A DNA stretch of 64,000 nt. Source: Leptolyngbya sp. SIO1E4. GTDB lineage: Bacteria > Cyanobacteriota > Cyanobacteriia > Phormidesmidales > Phormidesmidaceae. Positions 19,901 to 29,600 of the stretch are shown one piece after another. The stretch covers positions 124,001-188,000 of the forward strand of contig JAAHFU020000004.1 in the NCBI GenBank assembly GCA_010672825.2, written 5' to 3'. The position numbers and the translations under genes are program-made. The notes below the pieces were generated by a model. That model was not told the origin of the DNA. It worked only from the letters and a program-made list of their open reading frames with translations, and did not search any database. The stretch's first letter is position 1; each line of letters opens with the position of its first letter.

Positions 19901-22900
19901 AGTACTCCCTCCTCCAGTTCATCTAGAGCAGCAGCTTTAGAAGTTTGAGATCCTTGAGTAATCAACCCAATATTTTTAACTTGCTCGAATATACATGCCA
20001 CAGTGGGAGCCTCAAACATGTTACTGGCGGATAAATCTGTATGCAGGGCTCTGTTTACCTGAGATATAACCTGTGTCGCCAGGAGGGAATCTCCTCCTAA
20101 TTCAAAAAAGTTGTCGTGGATGCCGATCTGCTTGATGCCTAGAACCTCTTGCCAGACTTGGGCAATCACTTGCTCAATCTCATTGTCAGGGGCCACATAG
20201 GCATTCTCTAAATCCGGGCGTGAATGGGTTGCTTGCATTGGCTGCAAGATGTTCTCTGCAAGCTTCAGGGAACTCAACATCTCATGGGGACTGTCCTGCT
20301 CACCGCGAGTCAGGAAGTCGCTGGTCGAAACCAACACCTGGGCAAAGCGACTGCCTGCCATAATTCGCTCGAAGACGTCTACTCCCTCTGATGGAGACAA
20401 CCAACCAGCTCGAACCTCTACGGGCGAGGGGGTAGCTGTCGCAGTCCTTTGCTGAAGCGCCCACCCCGCAGAACCTGTAGAGAAAGGCATAATCTCTGCG
20501 GTTTCCTCAGGCGCTTCCGCTAGAGCCATCAATACTTGCTCTAAGGCTGCTTTGTCCGCAAACGACAACACAATTTTGCCGATGTGCTTGCCCTGACTCA
20601 TATAGTTAAACGCACTCGAAACTTCCCCAATGGGAAAGACCTTATGGGGCATGGGCCGGAAATCCTGTTGTTGGAAATGTTGCACCACCGCTTGCCAAAA
20701 GGTACTGAAGCCTGGCAACTCTGACTCTGCTTGAATGACAAAAAAGGATAAGCGTTTCTCAAGCGCCCCTAGACCCAGGGGTGTATTGTTCACAATATCG
20801 CGCAGACCTAATTCCAAGAAGCGGCCATAGCGTCCTAACACCGAAAGACTCTTCGGGATAAATTCGCCCCCCAACGAGTTCAACACCACATCCACTCCAG
20901 CGCCCTCAGTTACGCTGATCACCTCATCGGCAAACGCCAGTGAGCGCGAATCCATCACATGCTTAATCCCTAATGAGCGCAAAAACTCGCGTTTCTCAGG
21001 GGTACCCGCCGTGGCAAAGATTTCGGCTCCGACCCACTGCGCGATTTGCACTGCTGCCATTCCAACCCCCCCCGCCGCAGAGTGAATCAGCACCTTCTCC
21101 CCTGGCTGCAGTCTGCCAAAATGCATCAAGGCAATGTAGGCCGTGACAAAAGCAATGGGAATGGTGGCGGCTTCTTCTAAACTCAAATGCTCCGGTTTGC
21201 GAGCTACTAACTGAACCGGTGTAGTCATAAAACGGCTAAAGCAGCTAGTGCCAAAAGCAATCACTTCATCCCCCACCGCAAAGCCTTCGACCCCTTCCCC
21301 TAAAGCACTGACTCTGCCAGCGCATTCAAACCCAAAGCTAAAGGTCATATCAGAAGGAATCGGCAATAACCCTAAGGCGAATAAGACTTCCTTAAAGTTC
21401 AGCCCCGTTGCCTCGACCTCGATTTCTACCTCACCAGGGCCAGGATGTTGACGCGCTGCTGGCTGGAATCTCAGGGTATCCAATCGACCTGGACGAGAGA
21501 TCTTCAGCGAAAAGTTCTCGCTGGGGATTGCCGATTGTTGCGTTGTATCTTTATCCACCGTACCCTTATCAGCCTGCCCTTGACTGATTCGCCTCAGGGT
21601 ATATTCTTCAATCTCAACAAGCTTCCTTCCCGCTTCATTGAAAATCGTGATGTTAAACTTCAGGGTCTCTCCTGACACTTCGCTCTCTTCCAACACCTGG
21701 ATATAGCTATAGATCCGTTGCGGTAGCTCCCCTCTGACTTGCAACCGTTTATAGCAAAACGGTAGATAAACGCTTGTTTCGTCCTGAAACCCTAGATTGA
21801 AAAACGCCGTGGCAATATCCAGTAAGGCCGGGTGCAACTGATATCCCTTGAGGTCGTTGGCATACGCCTCTGGTAACTCTAAGAGAGCTAAAGCTTGATG
21901 GTCACCCTGTTTTATCCACTGCAAATTATTCCATCTTTCTCCAAACTTCAAGACGTCGGATGGTATCTGCAGCTTCTGTCCGGCAAAGGTCAGGGTTTGC
22001 CGGTTACAGTGGGCTGCCAGCTCATCTATGGCTACCGGTGCCGACGGTTCTGATTCCAGGCTGGAGATCGTACCGCGAGCATGTTCAACCCATCCCGAGG
22101 CAGATTGACTCATGACTACAAACTCCACCCTGTTGCCTCGGTCTTGCAGAAGCGTCCGAACTTCCTTATCTTCCCCCTCTTCTACCGTTAAAGGCTTCAG
22201 GAAGTAGATTTCACGGATTTCTAGCAGGGTTTGCTGAGTGTAATCTGCCCCTGCCGCTCTCACCATTTCTAAGTAGGCGGTTCCCGGCAAGGTCGCCTGA
22301 TCCATCAGCCTATGTTCATCCAAAACCCAGTGCTGATCCACTTTCAGCTTGGAGACATAGATGGCCTGCGCTTGTCCCTCAACTAAACATTCCTCAAACA
22401 ACGGATGCGTCACGACTTTCCGTTGCAGTTTAGGCGAATCTGAGGTGGGCTCTAACTGCTTGAGTGCCTCTACCGCCATGCCAACGTCTTGCCAAGCATC
22501 CCAATTGATCGATACGGTGCAGCAGCCGTCATTGGTTGAATTCTTATAGCGAGCGAAGGCATCCAAAAACTGATTTGCACCGCAGTAGTCTACCTGGCCA
22601 AATCCCCCAAGCATAGAAGCTACTGAAGAACACAACACGAAGAAATCTAACTCAACCTGCTGGAAGACGGCATCCAGAACAAGGGTTCCGTTCACCTTCG
22701 GATTCAGTATCTTTTGAGCTTCTTCAGGCGTTTTGCGTTGAATGACGCCGCCACCCGGAACGCCCGCAGCATGAATGACGCCATTGATAGCACCAAACTG
22801 CTCCTGAGCTTGAGTAACAACTGCCTGCATTGTTTCCAGATCCGCCACATCAGCCCTCAGCACCAGCACCTTGGCACCTAACGCTTCAAGGTCTTGAATT

Positions 22901-25900
22901 TTCCGAATCTTCCGGCTAATCCTATCGGTCTCTTCATGGGTTGCCAACCATTGCTCCCACTCTTCCCTTACCGGAAAAGCCGAACGCCCAATCAGAAACA
23001 ATTTCGCTTGCACCTTCTCAGCTAAGTACTGGGCCAAGACCAGCCCAATCCCGCCGAGTCCCCCGGTAATGAGATAAACGCCCCCTTTCCTTAATCGTGG
23101 GGCCTCTGCCACCAACTTCTCCAGTCGTACCGGTTCAAACGTCTGCACCCAGCGATTATGACCCCGGTACGCAATTAACTGCTCAGCAACGGGACGTCTC
23201 AGTTCTGCTAACAGTTGGCCTATCAGTTTCTCCTGTTGCCAACTCCCCTCAGAAGGAAGCACCACATCAATATTGCAACAACTGATCTGTGCATACTCTT
23301 GAGGGATGACTTTGATCGCTCCCAGTAGCGTCGCCTTCTCCGGAGAAAGTCTTTCTTCCCCTGTTACCGACTGCAGTCCGTTAGAAACCACTATAAGCTG
23401 CAACGCTTTGCTGAGAGTCTGCTTCCCTAAAGCTTGAGCCAAAAACAGTAGGCTATAGAAACCAGTTTCTTGAGCTTTTTTAGCTCCTGCAAGTCCGGAT
23501 TCAGTCTTACTAACAGCAGTGATATTCCATAAATGAATAATCTTTTCTGGGAGCTTCTGCCTTATTAGCAGGTCTTTGAATAAAGTGTCATAATCATCAC
23601 TTTTGCCAGGATTAAGCACATATAAATTCTCACTCAGATGAGTAAATTCCGCTCCGATTTTGACTGTGATCATCGTCTGACTTTCGGTTCGGAGTCTTGC
23701 AACCAACTGAGACCCTACGCCACACTCATCTATGAACACTACCGTGCAAGCCTGGGGTGAAGTTGATTCCTCCCCTTGGTTGGGTAGTGAAGGGACAGAC
23801 TGTTTCCAAGCAGGTACATAGAACCAATCGGCAATATCCGACTTCTTCTCCAGTGAAACAGAATCTGAAGGGGAACGATCTCCTTCTTCTACTTTTGGCG
23901 GGTCAATCCAGTAACGCTGGCGCTCAAAGGGATAGGTGGGCAACGGCAGTCGATGACGTCGCTGGTGTGCGTAAAAGCCAGACCAATCAATATCGACTCC
24001 CGCCAGCCACGACTGGCCCACAGTCTTCAACAAAAACGCGACATCTGAATCCGCCTCTTGCGGATGTCTGATACAGGACAACACGACCTGCTCAGGCACC
24101 TTCTCAGGATGTCGCTTCGCTAGGGTTGTTAAGGTGCGGCCTGGCCCGATCTCTAATAAAATCTGCGACGGCTCTTGCAATAACGCTTCCAACCCAGAGG
24201 CCCACTGCACCGGTTGCCGTAAATGCTTCGCCCAATAGGCTGGACTCGTTGCTTCTTCAGCCCTAATCCAGGTTCCCGTCACATTGGAGAGATAGGGGAT
24301 TTGGGGCGCACTGAGGCGGACTTGCTTCACCTTTTGCGTGAAGCTCTCTAATATCGGCTCCATCATCGGCGAATGGAACGCGTGGGAGGTATGGAGACGG
24401 CGACCTTCTATCCCTTGACTGGCTAACTGGCGCTCTAATACCTCTACTGCCCCGGTTACCCCTGAAACGACACAAGCTGCAGGTCCATTAATCACCGCTA
24501 TGGACAGTTCCTTGCCTAACAGAGGTATCACCTCTTGCTCTGCTAGGGGCACCGCTAGCATGCTCCCGGACGGCAACCTCTGCATCAACTTTCCGCGTGC
24601 CGCCACCAGGGCTAAAGCATCCTCCAACGACAGCACGCTCGCCAGGGTGGCCGCGACATATTCCCCAATGCTGTGGCCCATCATAGCCTGCGGACGCACG
24701 CCCCATTCCTGCCACAGGTGGGCTAAGGCATACTCAATCACAAACAGGGCCGGTTGAGCTATCGCCGTCTGACGCAGTTGCTCACTCGCGGACGCGAACT
24801 GCTCAGCAGCCGGATACAGGATTTGGCGCAGGTCTAGCCCCAGGTGCGGTTTCAGCAGCTCACAGCAGATATCCACTTGTTCGGTAAAGGTGGCTTCACT
24901 TTGGTAGAGTTCCTGGGCCATGTTCACGTATTGGGCTCCCTGCCCTGAGAACATAAACACCACGGGCCGCTCCCCAGGTGCTTGCAGGTGCGTCCCAACC
25001 CGGCCAGGCTCCAGGCTACTGAGGGCACTTTGGGCGGTCTCAATCCCTTGGCTCACCACAAAACGGCGATGGTTGAAGGCTCTGCGACCCACACTGAGGG
25101 TATACGCCACATCCGCCAAATTCAGCTCACCATCCAGGTATTGCGCCAAGTTGGTGGTGGCGGCTTCTAACGCGGAACTGGTTTTGGCTGAGAGCAGCAG
25201 CAACTGCCACGGGCGCGATGGCCCAGACGCCTCAACCGACGGCGCTTCTTCCAACACCACATGGGCATTGGTGCCACCGACCCCAAACGAACTCACCCCC
25301 GCCCGACGCGGTGTCCCGTTCGTTTCCCAGGGTGTTAGCTGGGTATTGACGTAAAATGGGCTGTTGGCAAAATCAATCTTGGGATTGGGTTCTTCAAAAT
25401 GCAAACTTGGCGGGATCAAGCGGTTTTTGAGACCCAAGACCGTCTTAATTAGACTGGTTACGCCAGCAGCTGTCGTGAGATGCCCAACATTGGTCTTAAC
25501 CGAACCGATCGCACAGAATTCTTTTTTATCAGTACTTCTACGAAATACTTGCGTCAGCGCCGCAATTTCAATCGGGTCTCCTAATGCGGTACCGGTTCCA
25601 TGGGTTTCAATATAGGTAATTGTTTCGGGATCAATTTCGGCAACGGCCTGAGCTTCCGAAATCACCGCTGATTGGCCATCTCGACTAGGAGCCGTATAGC
25701 CGGCTTTCAAAGCCCCATCATTGTTAATCGCTGAGCCTTTAATAATTGCATGAATACAGTCGCCATCCGCTAAAGCATCCGTTAGTCTCTTTAAGACAAC
25801 AACGCCTACACCTTCGCCAAAAATGGTTCCCTGGGCCTCAGCATCAAAGGCCCGACAGTGACCATCCGGAGAAGCAATTCCGCCTTCCTGGTAGGAATAT

Positions 25901-26550
25901 CCAACTTTTTGGGGCACCGTGAGTGAAATACCGCCGGCTAAGGATACATCACATTCACCACTCAGCAAACTCTGGCAAGCCATATGGACAGATACTAGAG
26001 AAGTCGAACAAGCAGTCTGAATAGTGACAGAAGGCCCCTTCAAATTCAGCTTGTAAGATACTCGGGTGGAGAGATAATCCGTCGCGTTACCAATAAGGGT
26101 TTGTAAGTCTAGGACATTTCCAAAGCTTGGATAAACGTTATTGAGTAAGTAACTGTTGATGTCTACACCCGCATAAACACCAATCGGGCTCTCATAAGTT
26201 GCAGGATCATAACCAGCATTTTCAAGCGCCTCCCAAGCATGTTCCAAGAAGAGACGATGTTGCGGATCCATCATCTCAGCTTCTTTAGGACTAAAGCCAA
26301 AGAATTCAGCATCAAACAGTTCAATGCCTGAAAGAATAGGCTTTGCTTTGACATAATCAGGATCATTCAGCAGGGTAGGAGATACACCTGAAGAAGTGAG
26401 TTCTGAATCAGAGAAAAATGAGGTCGATTCTATACCATCTTGCAGATTTTGCCAAAACGCATCAATATCCTTAGCTCCTGGGAATCGGCCAGACATACCG
26501 ACAATAGCTATCTCTGAGCCATTCATATTATGCAAATGCGATCCTTTCAT
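19897..26550 (-). CDS. Type I PKS module KS-AT-KR-DH-ER-ACP, non-canonical order
   Basis: This is a 2217-residue module. The KS Cys lies near 179 (TACSTSL). The AT has GHSIGEY near 625 and HAFHS (malonyl). Structural and catalytic KR follow directly (TGGLGGIG near 1161, NPKVNG, CSSVAS, VDYCGAN). Only then come the DH (His near 1413, DEHRLMDQATLPG, with Asp where HxxxGxxxxP has Gly) and the ER (NADPH loop SAAGGVGMAAV near 1823). A stretch that normally closes a KR (SPSEGVDVFERI ... VLVST) appears after the ER, at about 20330-20425. The ACP Ser is near 2155. The tail is acidic (LDELEEGVL) and faces the TubC domain of the next NRPS. If all domains work, a methylene results. There is no methyltransferase. 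Its AT is identical in DNA to that of the 26637-34580 gene. Confidence 0.95.
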   Translation of the reverse strand: MKGSHLHNMNGSEIAIVGMSGRFPGAKDIDAFWQNLQDGIESTSFFSDSELTSSGVSPTLLNDPDYVKAKPILSGIELFDAEFFGFSPKEAEMMDPQHRLFLEHAWEALENAGYDPATYESPIGVYAGVDINSYLLNNVYPSFGNVLDLQTLIGNATDYLSTRVSYKLNLKGPSVTIQTACSTSLVSVHMACQSLLSGECDVSLAGGISLTVPQKVGYSYQEGGIASPDGHCRAFDAEAQGTIFGEGVGVVVLKRLTDALADGDCIHAIIKGSAINNDGALKAGYTAPSRDGQSAVISEAQAVAEIDPETITYIETHGTGTALGDPIEIAALTQVFRRSTDKKEFCAIGSVKTNVGHLTTAAGVTSLIKTVLGLKNRLIPPSLHFEEPNPKIDFANSPFYVNTQLTPWETNGTPRRAGVSSFGVGGTNAHVVLEEAPSVEASGPSRPWQLLLLSAKTSSALEAATTNLAQYLDGELNLADVAYTLSVGRRAFNHRRFVVSQGIETAQSALSSLEPGRVGTHLQAPGERPVVFMFSGQGAQYVNMAQELYQSEATFTEQVDICCELLKPHLGLDLRQILYPAAEQFASASEQLRQTAIAQPALFVIEYALAHLWQEWGVRPQAMMGHSIGEYVAATLASVLSLEDALALVAARGKLMQRLPSGSMLAVPLAEQEVIPLLGKELSIAVINGPAACVVSGVTGAVEVLERQLASQGIEGRRLHTSHAFHSPMMEPILESFTQKVKQVRLSAPQIPYLSNVTGTWIRAEEATSPAYWAKHLRQPVQWASGLEALLQEPSQILLEIGPGRTLTTLAKRHPEKVPEQVVLSCIRHPQEADSDVAFLLKTVGQSWLAGVDIDWSGFYAHQRRHRLPLPTYPFERQRYWIDPPKVEEGDRSPSDSVSLEKKSDIADWFYVPAWKQSVPSLPNQGEESTSPQACTVVFIDECGVGSQLVARLRTESQTMITVKIGAEFTHLSENLYVLNPGKSDDYDTLFKDLLIRQKLPEKIIHLWNITAVSKTESGLAGAKKAQETGFYSLLFLAQALGKQTLSKALQLIVVSNGLQSVTGEERLSPEKATLLGAIKVIPQEYAQISCCNIDVVLPSEGSWQQEKLIGQLLAELRRPVAEQLIAYRGHNRWVQTFEPVRLEKLVAEAPRLRKGGVYLITGGLGGIGLVLAQYLAEKVQAKLFLIGRSAFPVREEWEQWLATHEETDRISRKIRKIQDLEALGAKVLVLRADVADLETMQAVVTQAQEQFGAINGVIHAAGVPGGGVIQRKTPEEAQKILNPKVNGTLVLDAVFQQVELDFFVLCSSVASMLGGFGQVDYCGANQFLDAFARYKNSTNDGCCTVSINWDAWQDVGMAVEALKQLEPTSDSPKLQRKVVTHPLFEECLVEGQAQAIYVSKLKVDQHWVLDEHRLMDQATLPGTAYLEMVRAAGADYTQQTLLEIREIYFLKPLTVEEGEDKEVRTLLQDRGNRVEFVVMSQSASGWVEHARGTISSLESEPSAPVAIDELAAHCNRQTLTFAGQKLQIPSDVLKFGERWNNLQWIKQGDHQALALLELPEAYANDLKGYQLHPALLDIATAFFNLGFQDETSVYLPFCYKRLQVRGELPQRIYSYIQVLEESEVSGETLKFNITIFNEAGRKLVEIEEYTLRRISQGQADKGTVDKDTTQQSAIPSENFSLKISRPGRLDTLRFQPAARQHPGPGEVEIEVEATGLNFKEVLFALGLLPIPSDMTFSFGFECAGRVSALGEGVEGFAVGDEVIAFGTSCFSRFMTTPVQLVARKPEHLSLEEAATIPIAFVTAYIALMHFGRLQPGEKVLIHSAAGGVGMAAVQIAQWVGAEIFATAGTPEKREFLRSLGIKHVMDSRSLAFADEVISVTEGAGVDVVLNSLGGEFIPKSLSVLGRYGRFLELGLRDIVNNTPLGLGALEKRLSFFVIQAESELPGFSTFWQAVVQHFQQQDFRPMPHKVFPIGEVSSAFNYMSQGKHIGKIVLSFADKAALEQVLMALAEAPEETAEIMPFSTGSAGWALQQRTATATPSPVEVRAGWLSPSEGVDVFERIMAGSRFAQVLVSTSDFLTRGEQDSPHEMLSSLKLAENILQPMQATHSRPDLENAYVAPDNEIEQVIAQVWQEVLGIKQIGIHDNFFELGGDSLLATQVISQVNRALHTDLSASNMFEAPTVACIFEQVKNIGLITQGSQTSKAAALDELEEGVL
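22214..22365. repeat. Identical 152-bp tract in DH-coding region, copy 1
   Basis: This stretch is identical to 29062-29213 (offset 6848). It covers the start of the DH, including the catalytic His and the Gly-to-Asp change in HxxxGxxxxP. Flanking bases differ between copies, which fits a short gene-conversion tract or strong local conservation. Confidence 0.75.
23921..25374. repeat. Identical ~1454-bp AT-coding tract, copy 1
   Basis: Position by position this matches 31945-33398 (constant offset 8024). It covers the KS C-terminal edge, the KS-AT linker, the whole AT and the post-AT linker up to YPFERQRYWI. Spot comparison of several lines and the full protein translations showed no differences, while bases just outside both ends differ. 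The likely cause is recent gene conversion. Confidence 0.85.
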
Positions 26551-26636
26551 CTAAAGCTAAAACCTCTCAATTTTTAGGATCAGATCTCGACAATCAAATT
26601 GAAATTGAAATTGAAGCTTATAAAGGGGTGGTTAAC

Positions 26637-29600
26637 TCATGACAGTTTGTTCTTTAAACGATGCTGCTGTCTAGATTGTTTCTGCTTTTCTCTTACAACT
26701 TGTCGAGCGTTACGAGACTTCGCGCGCTCACCCCCCTGTTCTACAGGGGCTTCTGGAGTGTGTTCTTGACTTAAATACCGAGCAAAAGAATGGATAGTTG
26801 AATAATTGAATATTTCAACCACCGCTTTCTCTAACAAATGACTGGGTAGATTAATGGGAAATTTCTCTAACTTAGAGACGACTTGTGTAGCCAGGAGGGA
26901 GTCTCCTCCCAAGTCAAAGAAGTTGTCGTGGATGCCGATCTGATTGATGCCTAAAACCTCTTGCCAGATTTGGGCAATCACTTGCTCAATTTCATTGTTA
27001 GGGGCCACATAATCATTCTCTAACTCCGGACGTGCGTGGGTTGCCTGTATGGGCTGCAAGACGTTCTCCACACGCTTCAGACTGAGCATCTCATAGGGAC
27101 TGTTCGGCTCACCGCGAGTCAGGAAGTCACTGGTCGAAACTAACACCTGGGCAAAGTGACTACCTGCCATAATTCGCTCGAAGACGTCTACCCCCTCTGA
27201 TGGGGACAACCAACCGGCACGAATATCTACGGGCAAGGGGTTCGTTTGCTGACGCGCCCGCCCCTCAGAACTCACCCCAGAGGAAACTGTAGAGAAGGGA
27301 ATCGCAAAAGCTCCTAGCGCTGCGGGTTCCTCAGTCTCTTCTGCTTGAGCCATCAAGACTTGCTCTAACGCCGCTTTGTCCTCAAAAGACAACACGATTT
27401 TGCCGATGTGCTTGCCCTGACTCATATATTCAAAAGCACTCGAGACTTCCCCAATGGGAAATACTTTGTGGGGCATGGTTCGGAAATCTTGTTGTTGGAA
27501 ATGCTTTACCACTTCTTGCCAAAAGGTGCTGAAGCCTGGCAGCTCTGGCTCCGCATGCACAGCAAAAAAGGATAGGCGTTTCTCAAAAACACCTAGACCC
27601 AGAGGCGTGTCATTGACAATATCACGCAACCCCAATTCCAGGAAGCGGCCATAGCGCCCCAGCACCGAAAGACTCTTCGGGATGAATTCGCCCCCCAACG
27701 AGTTCAATACCACATCCACCCCAGCCCCCCCAGTGAGGTTCATCACCTCATCGGCAAACGTGAGGGAGTGAGAATCCATCACATGCTCAATCCCCAATGA
27801 ATGCAAGAACGCTCGTTTCTCAGGGGTTCCTGCTGTGGCAAAGATGTCTGCCCCAACCCATTGCGCGATTTGCACTGCCGCCATACCCACACCCCCAGCT
27901 GCAGAGTGAATCAGCACCTTCTCGCCCTGTTGCAGCCTGCCAAAATGAATTAGGGCAATATAGGCCGTGACAAAGGCAATGGGAATGGTGGCAGCTTCTT
28001 CGAGACTCAAATGATCTGGTTTGGGGGCCACTAACTGAGACGATGTTGTCATAAAACGGCTAAAGCAGGACGTCCCCAAGGCAATCACTTCATCACCCAC
28101 TTCAAAACCTTCTACCCCTTCGCCTAAGGCACTGACTCTGCCAGCACATTCGAGTCCAAAGCTAAAGGCCATGTCAGCGGGGATTGGCAACAACCCTAGG
28201 GCAACCAGCACTTCCATGAAGTTCAGCCCCGTTGCCGCAACTTCTATTTCAACCTCACCAGGACCGGGGCGCTGACGCTCTGTTGGTTGGAATCTGAGCG
28301 TATGCAACCGACCAGGACGAGAGATATTCAGCGTACAGTTCTCACTTTGGACACTCAATTGTTGAGTCGGGCTCTGGTCAGCACTATCCTTATCTGCTTT
28401 ACCCTTATCGACTTTGCCTGGATTGACCCGCCTCAGGGTATATTCTTCAATCTCAACGAGCTTCCTTCCTGCTTCATTGAAAATCGTGATGTTAAACTTC
28501 AGGGTCTCTCCTGACACTTCACTACCTTCCAACACTTGGATATAGCTATAGATCCGTTGCGGTAGCTCCCCTCTGACTTGTAATCGCTTATAGCAAAACG
28601 GCAGATAAACGCTTATTTCCTCCGGAAACCTCAGATTGAAAAACGCAGTGGCAATATCGAGCAACGCCGGATGCAGTGGATACAAGTTGAGGTCATTGGC
28701 ATATGCTTCAGACAACTCTAAGAGAGCCAGTGCTTGATGGTCACCCTGTTTTATCCACTGCAAATTATTCCATCTTGCCCCAAGTTTCAAAACGTCCGAT
28801 GGTAACTGCAACTGTTGCTCACAAAAGGAGATGGTCTGCTGGTTACACTGAGCTTCCAGCTCATCGATTGCCACGGGTTCCGACTGCTCTGATTCCAGGC
28901 TACCAATCTTACCGCGAGCATGTTCAACCCATCCCTTTGACTCTGAGGGGGATTGACTCATCACCACAAACTCGACCACATCTCCTCGATCTTGCAGAAT
29001 CGTCCGAACTTCTTTTTCCTCGCTCTCTTCTACCGTTAAGGGCTTCAGGAAGTAGATTTCTCGGATTTCTAGCAGGGTTTGCTGAGTGTAATCTGCCCCT
29101 GCCGCTCTCACCATTTCTAAGTAGGCGGTTCCCGGCAAGGTCGCCTGATCCATCAGCCTATGTTCATCCAAAACCCAGTGCTGATCCACTTTCAGCTTGG
29201 AGACATAGATGGCGTGCGCTTGTCCCTCGACTAAACATTCCTCGAACAACGGGTGCGTTAGGGCTTTCCGTTGCAGTTTGGGCAACGCCAGAGCCTGCTC
29301 CAACCGCTTCACCCCTTCTACTCCCATCCCACCTGCTTGCCAACCATCCCAATTGATGGATACGGTCAAGCCACCATTGATGGAATTTCTGTAGTGAGCA
29401 AAGGCATCCAAAAAGTTGTTGGCTGAGGAATAGCTAATCTGACCAAATAAAGGTTTGATGGAAGCCAGCGATGAACACAGAACCATAAAGTCCAGCTCAA
29501 CATCCTGCAAGACGGCCTCAAGAACCAGGGTGCCCCTTACCTTAGGGGACAAGGCACTTTCGATCGCTTCACACGTTTTGCGCGCAATCATGCTGTCGCC

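Noticed and set aside
24920-25354. Plus-strand open frame of 144 codons, repeated identically at 32944-33378
   Set aside because: It is the antisense shadow of the KS-AT linker and AT start. The repeat reflects the identical tract, not a duplicated gene.
28703-29356. Plus-strand open frame of 217 codons opposite the DH/KR region
   Set aside because: It mirrors high-GC coding sequence of the PKS on the other strand, shows no family pattern, and has a composition unlike a real protein.
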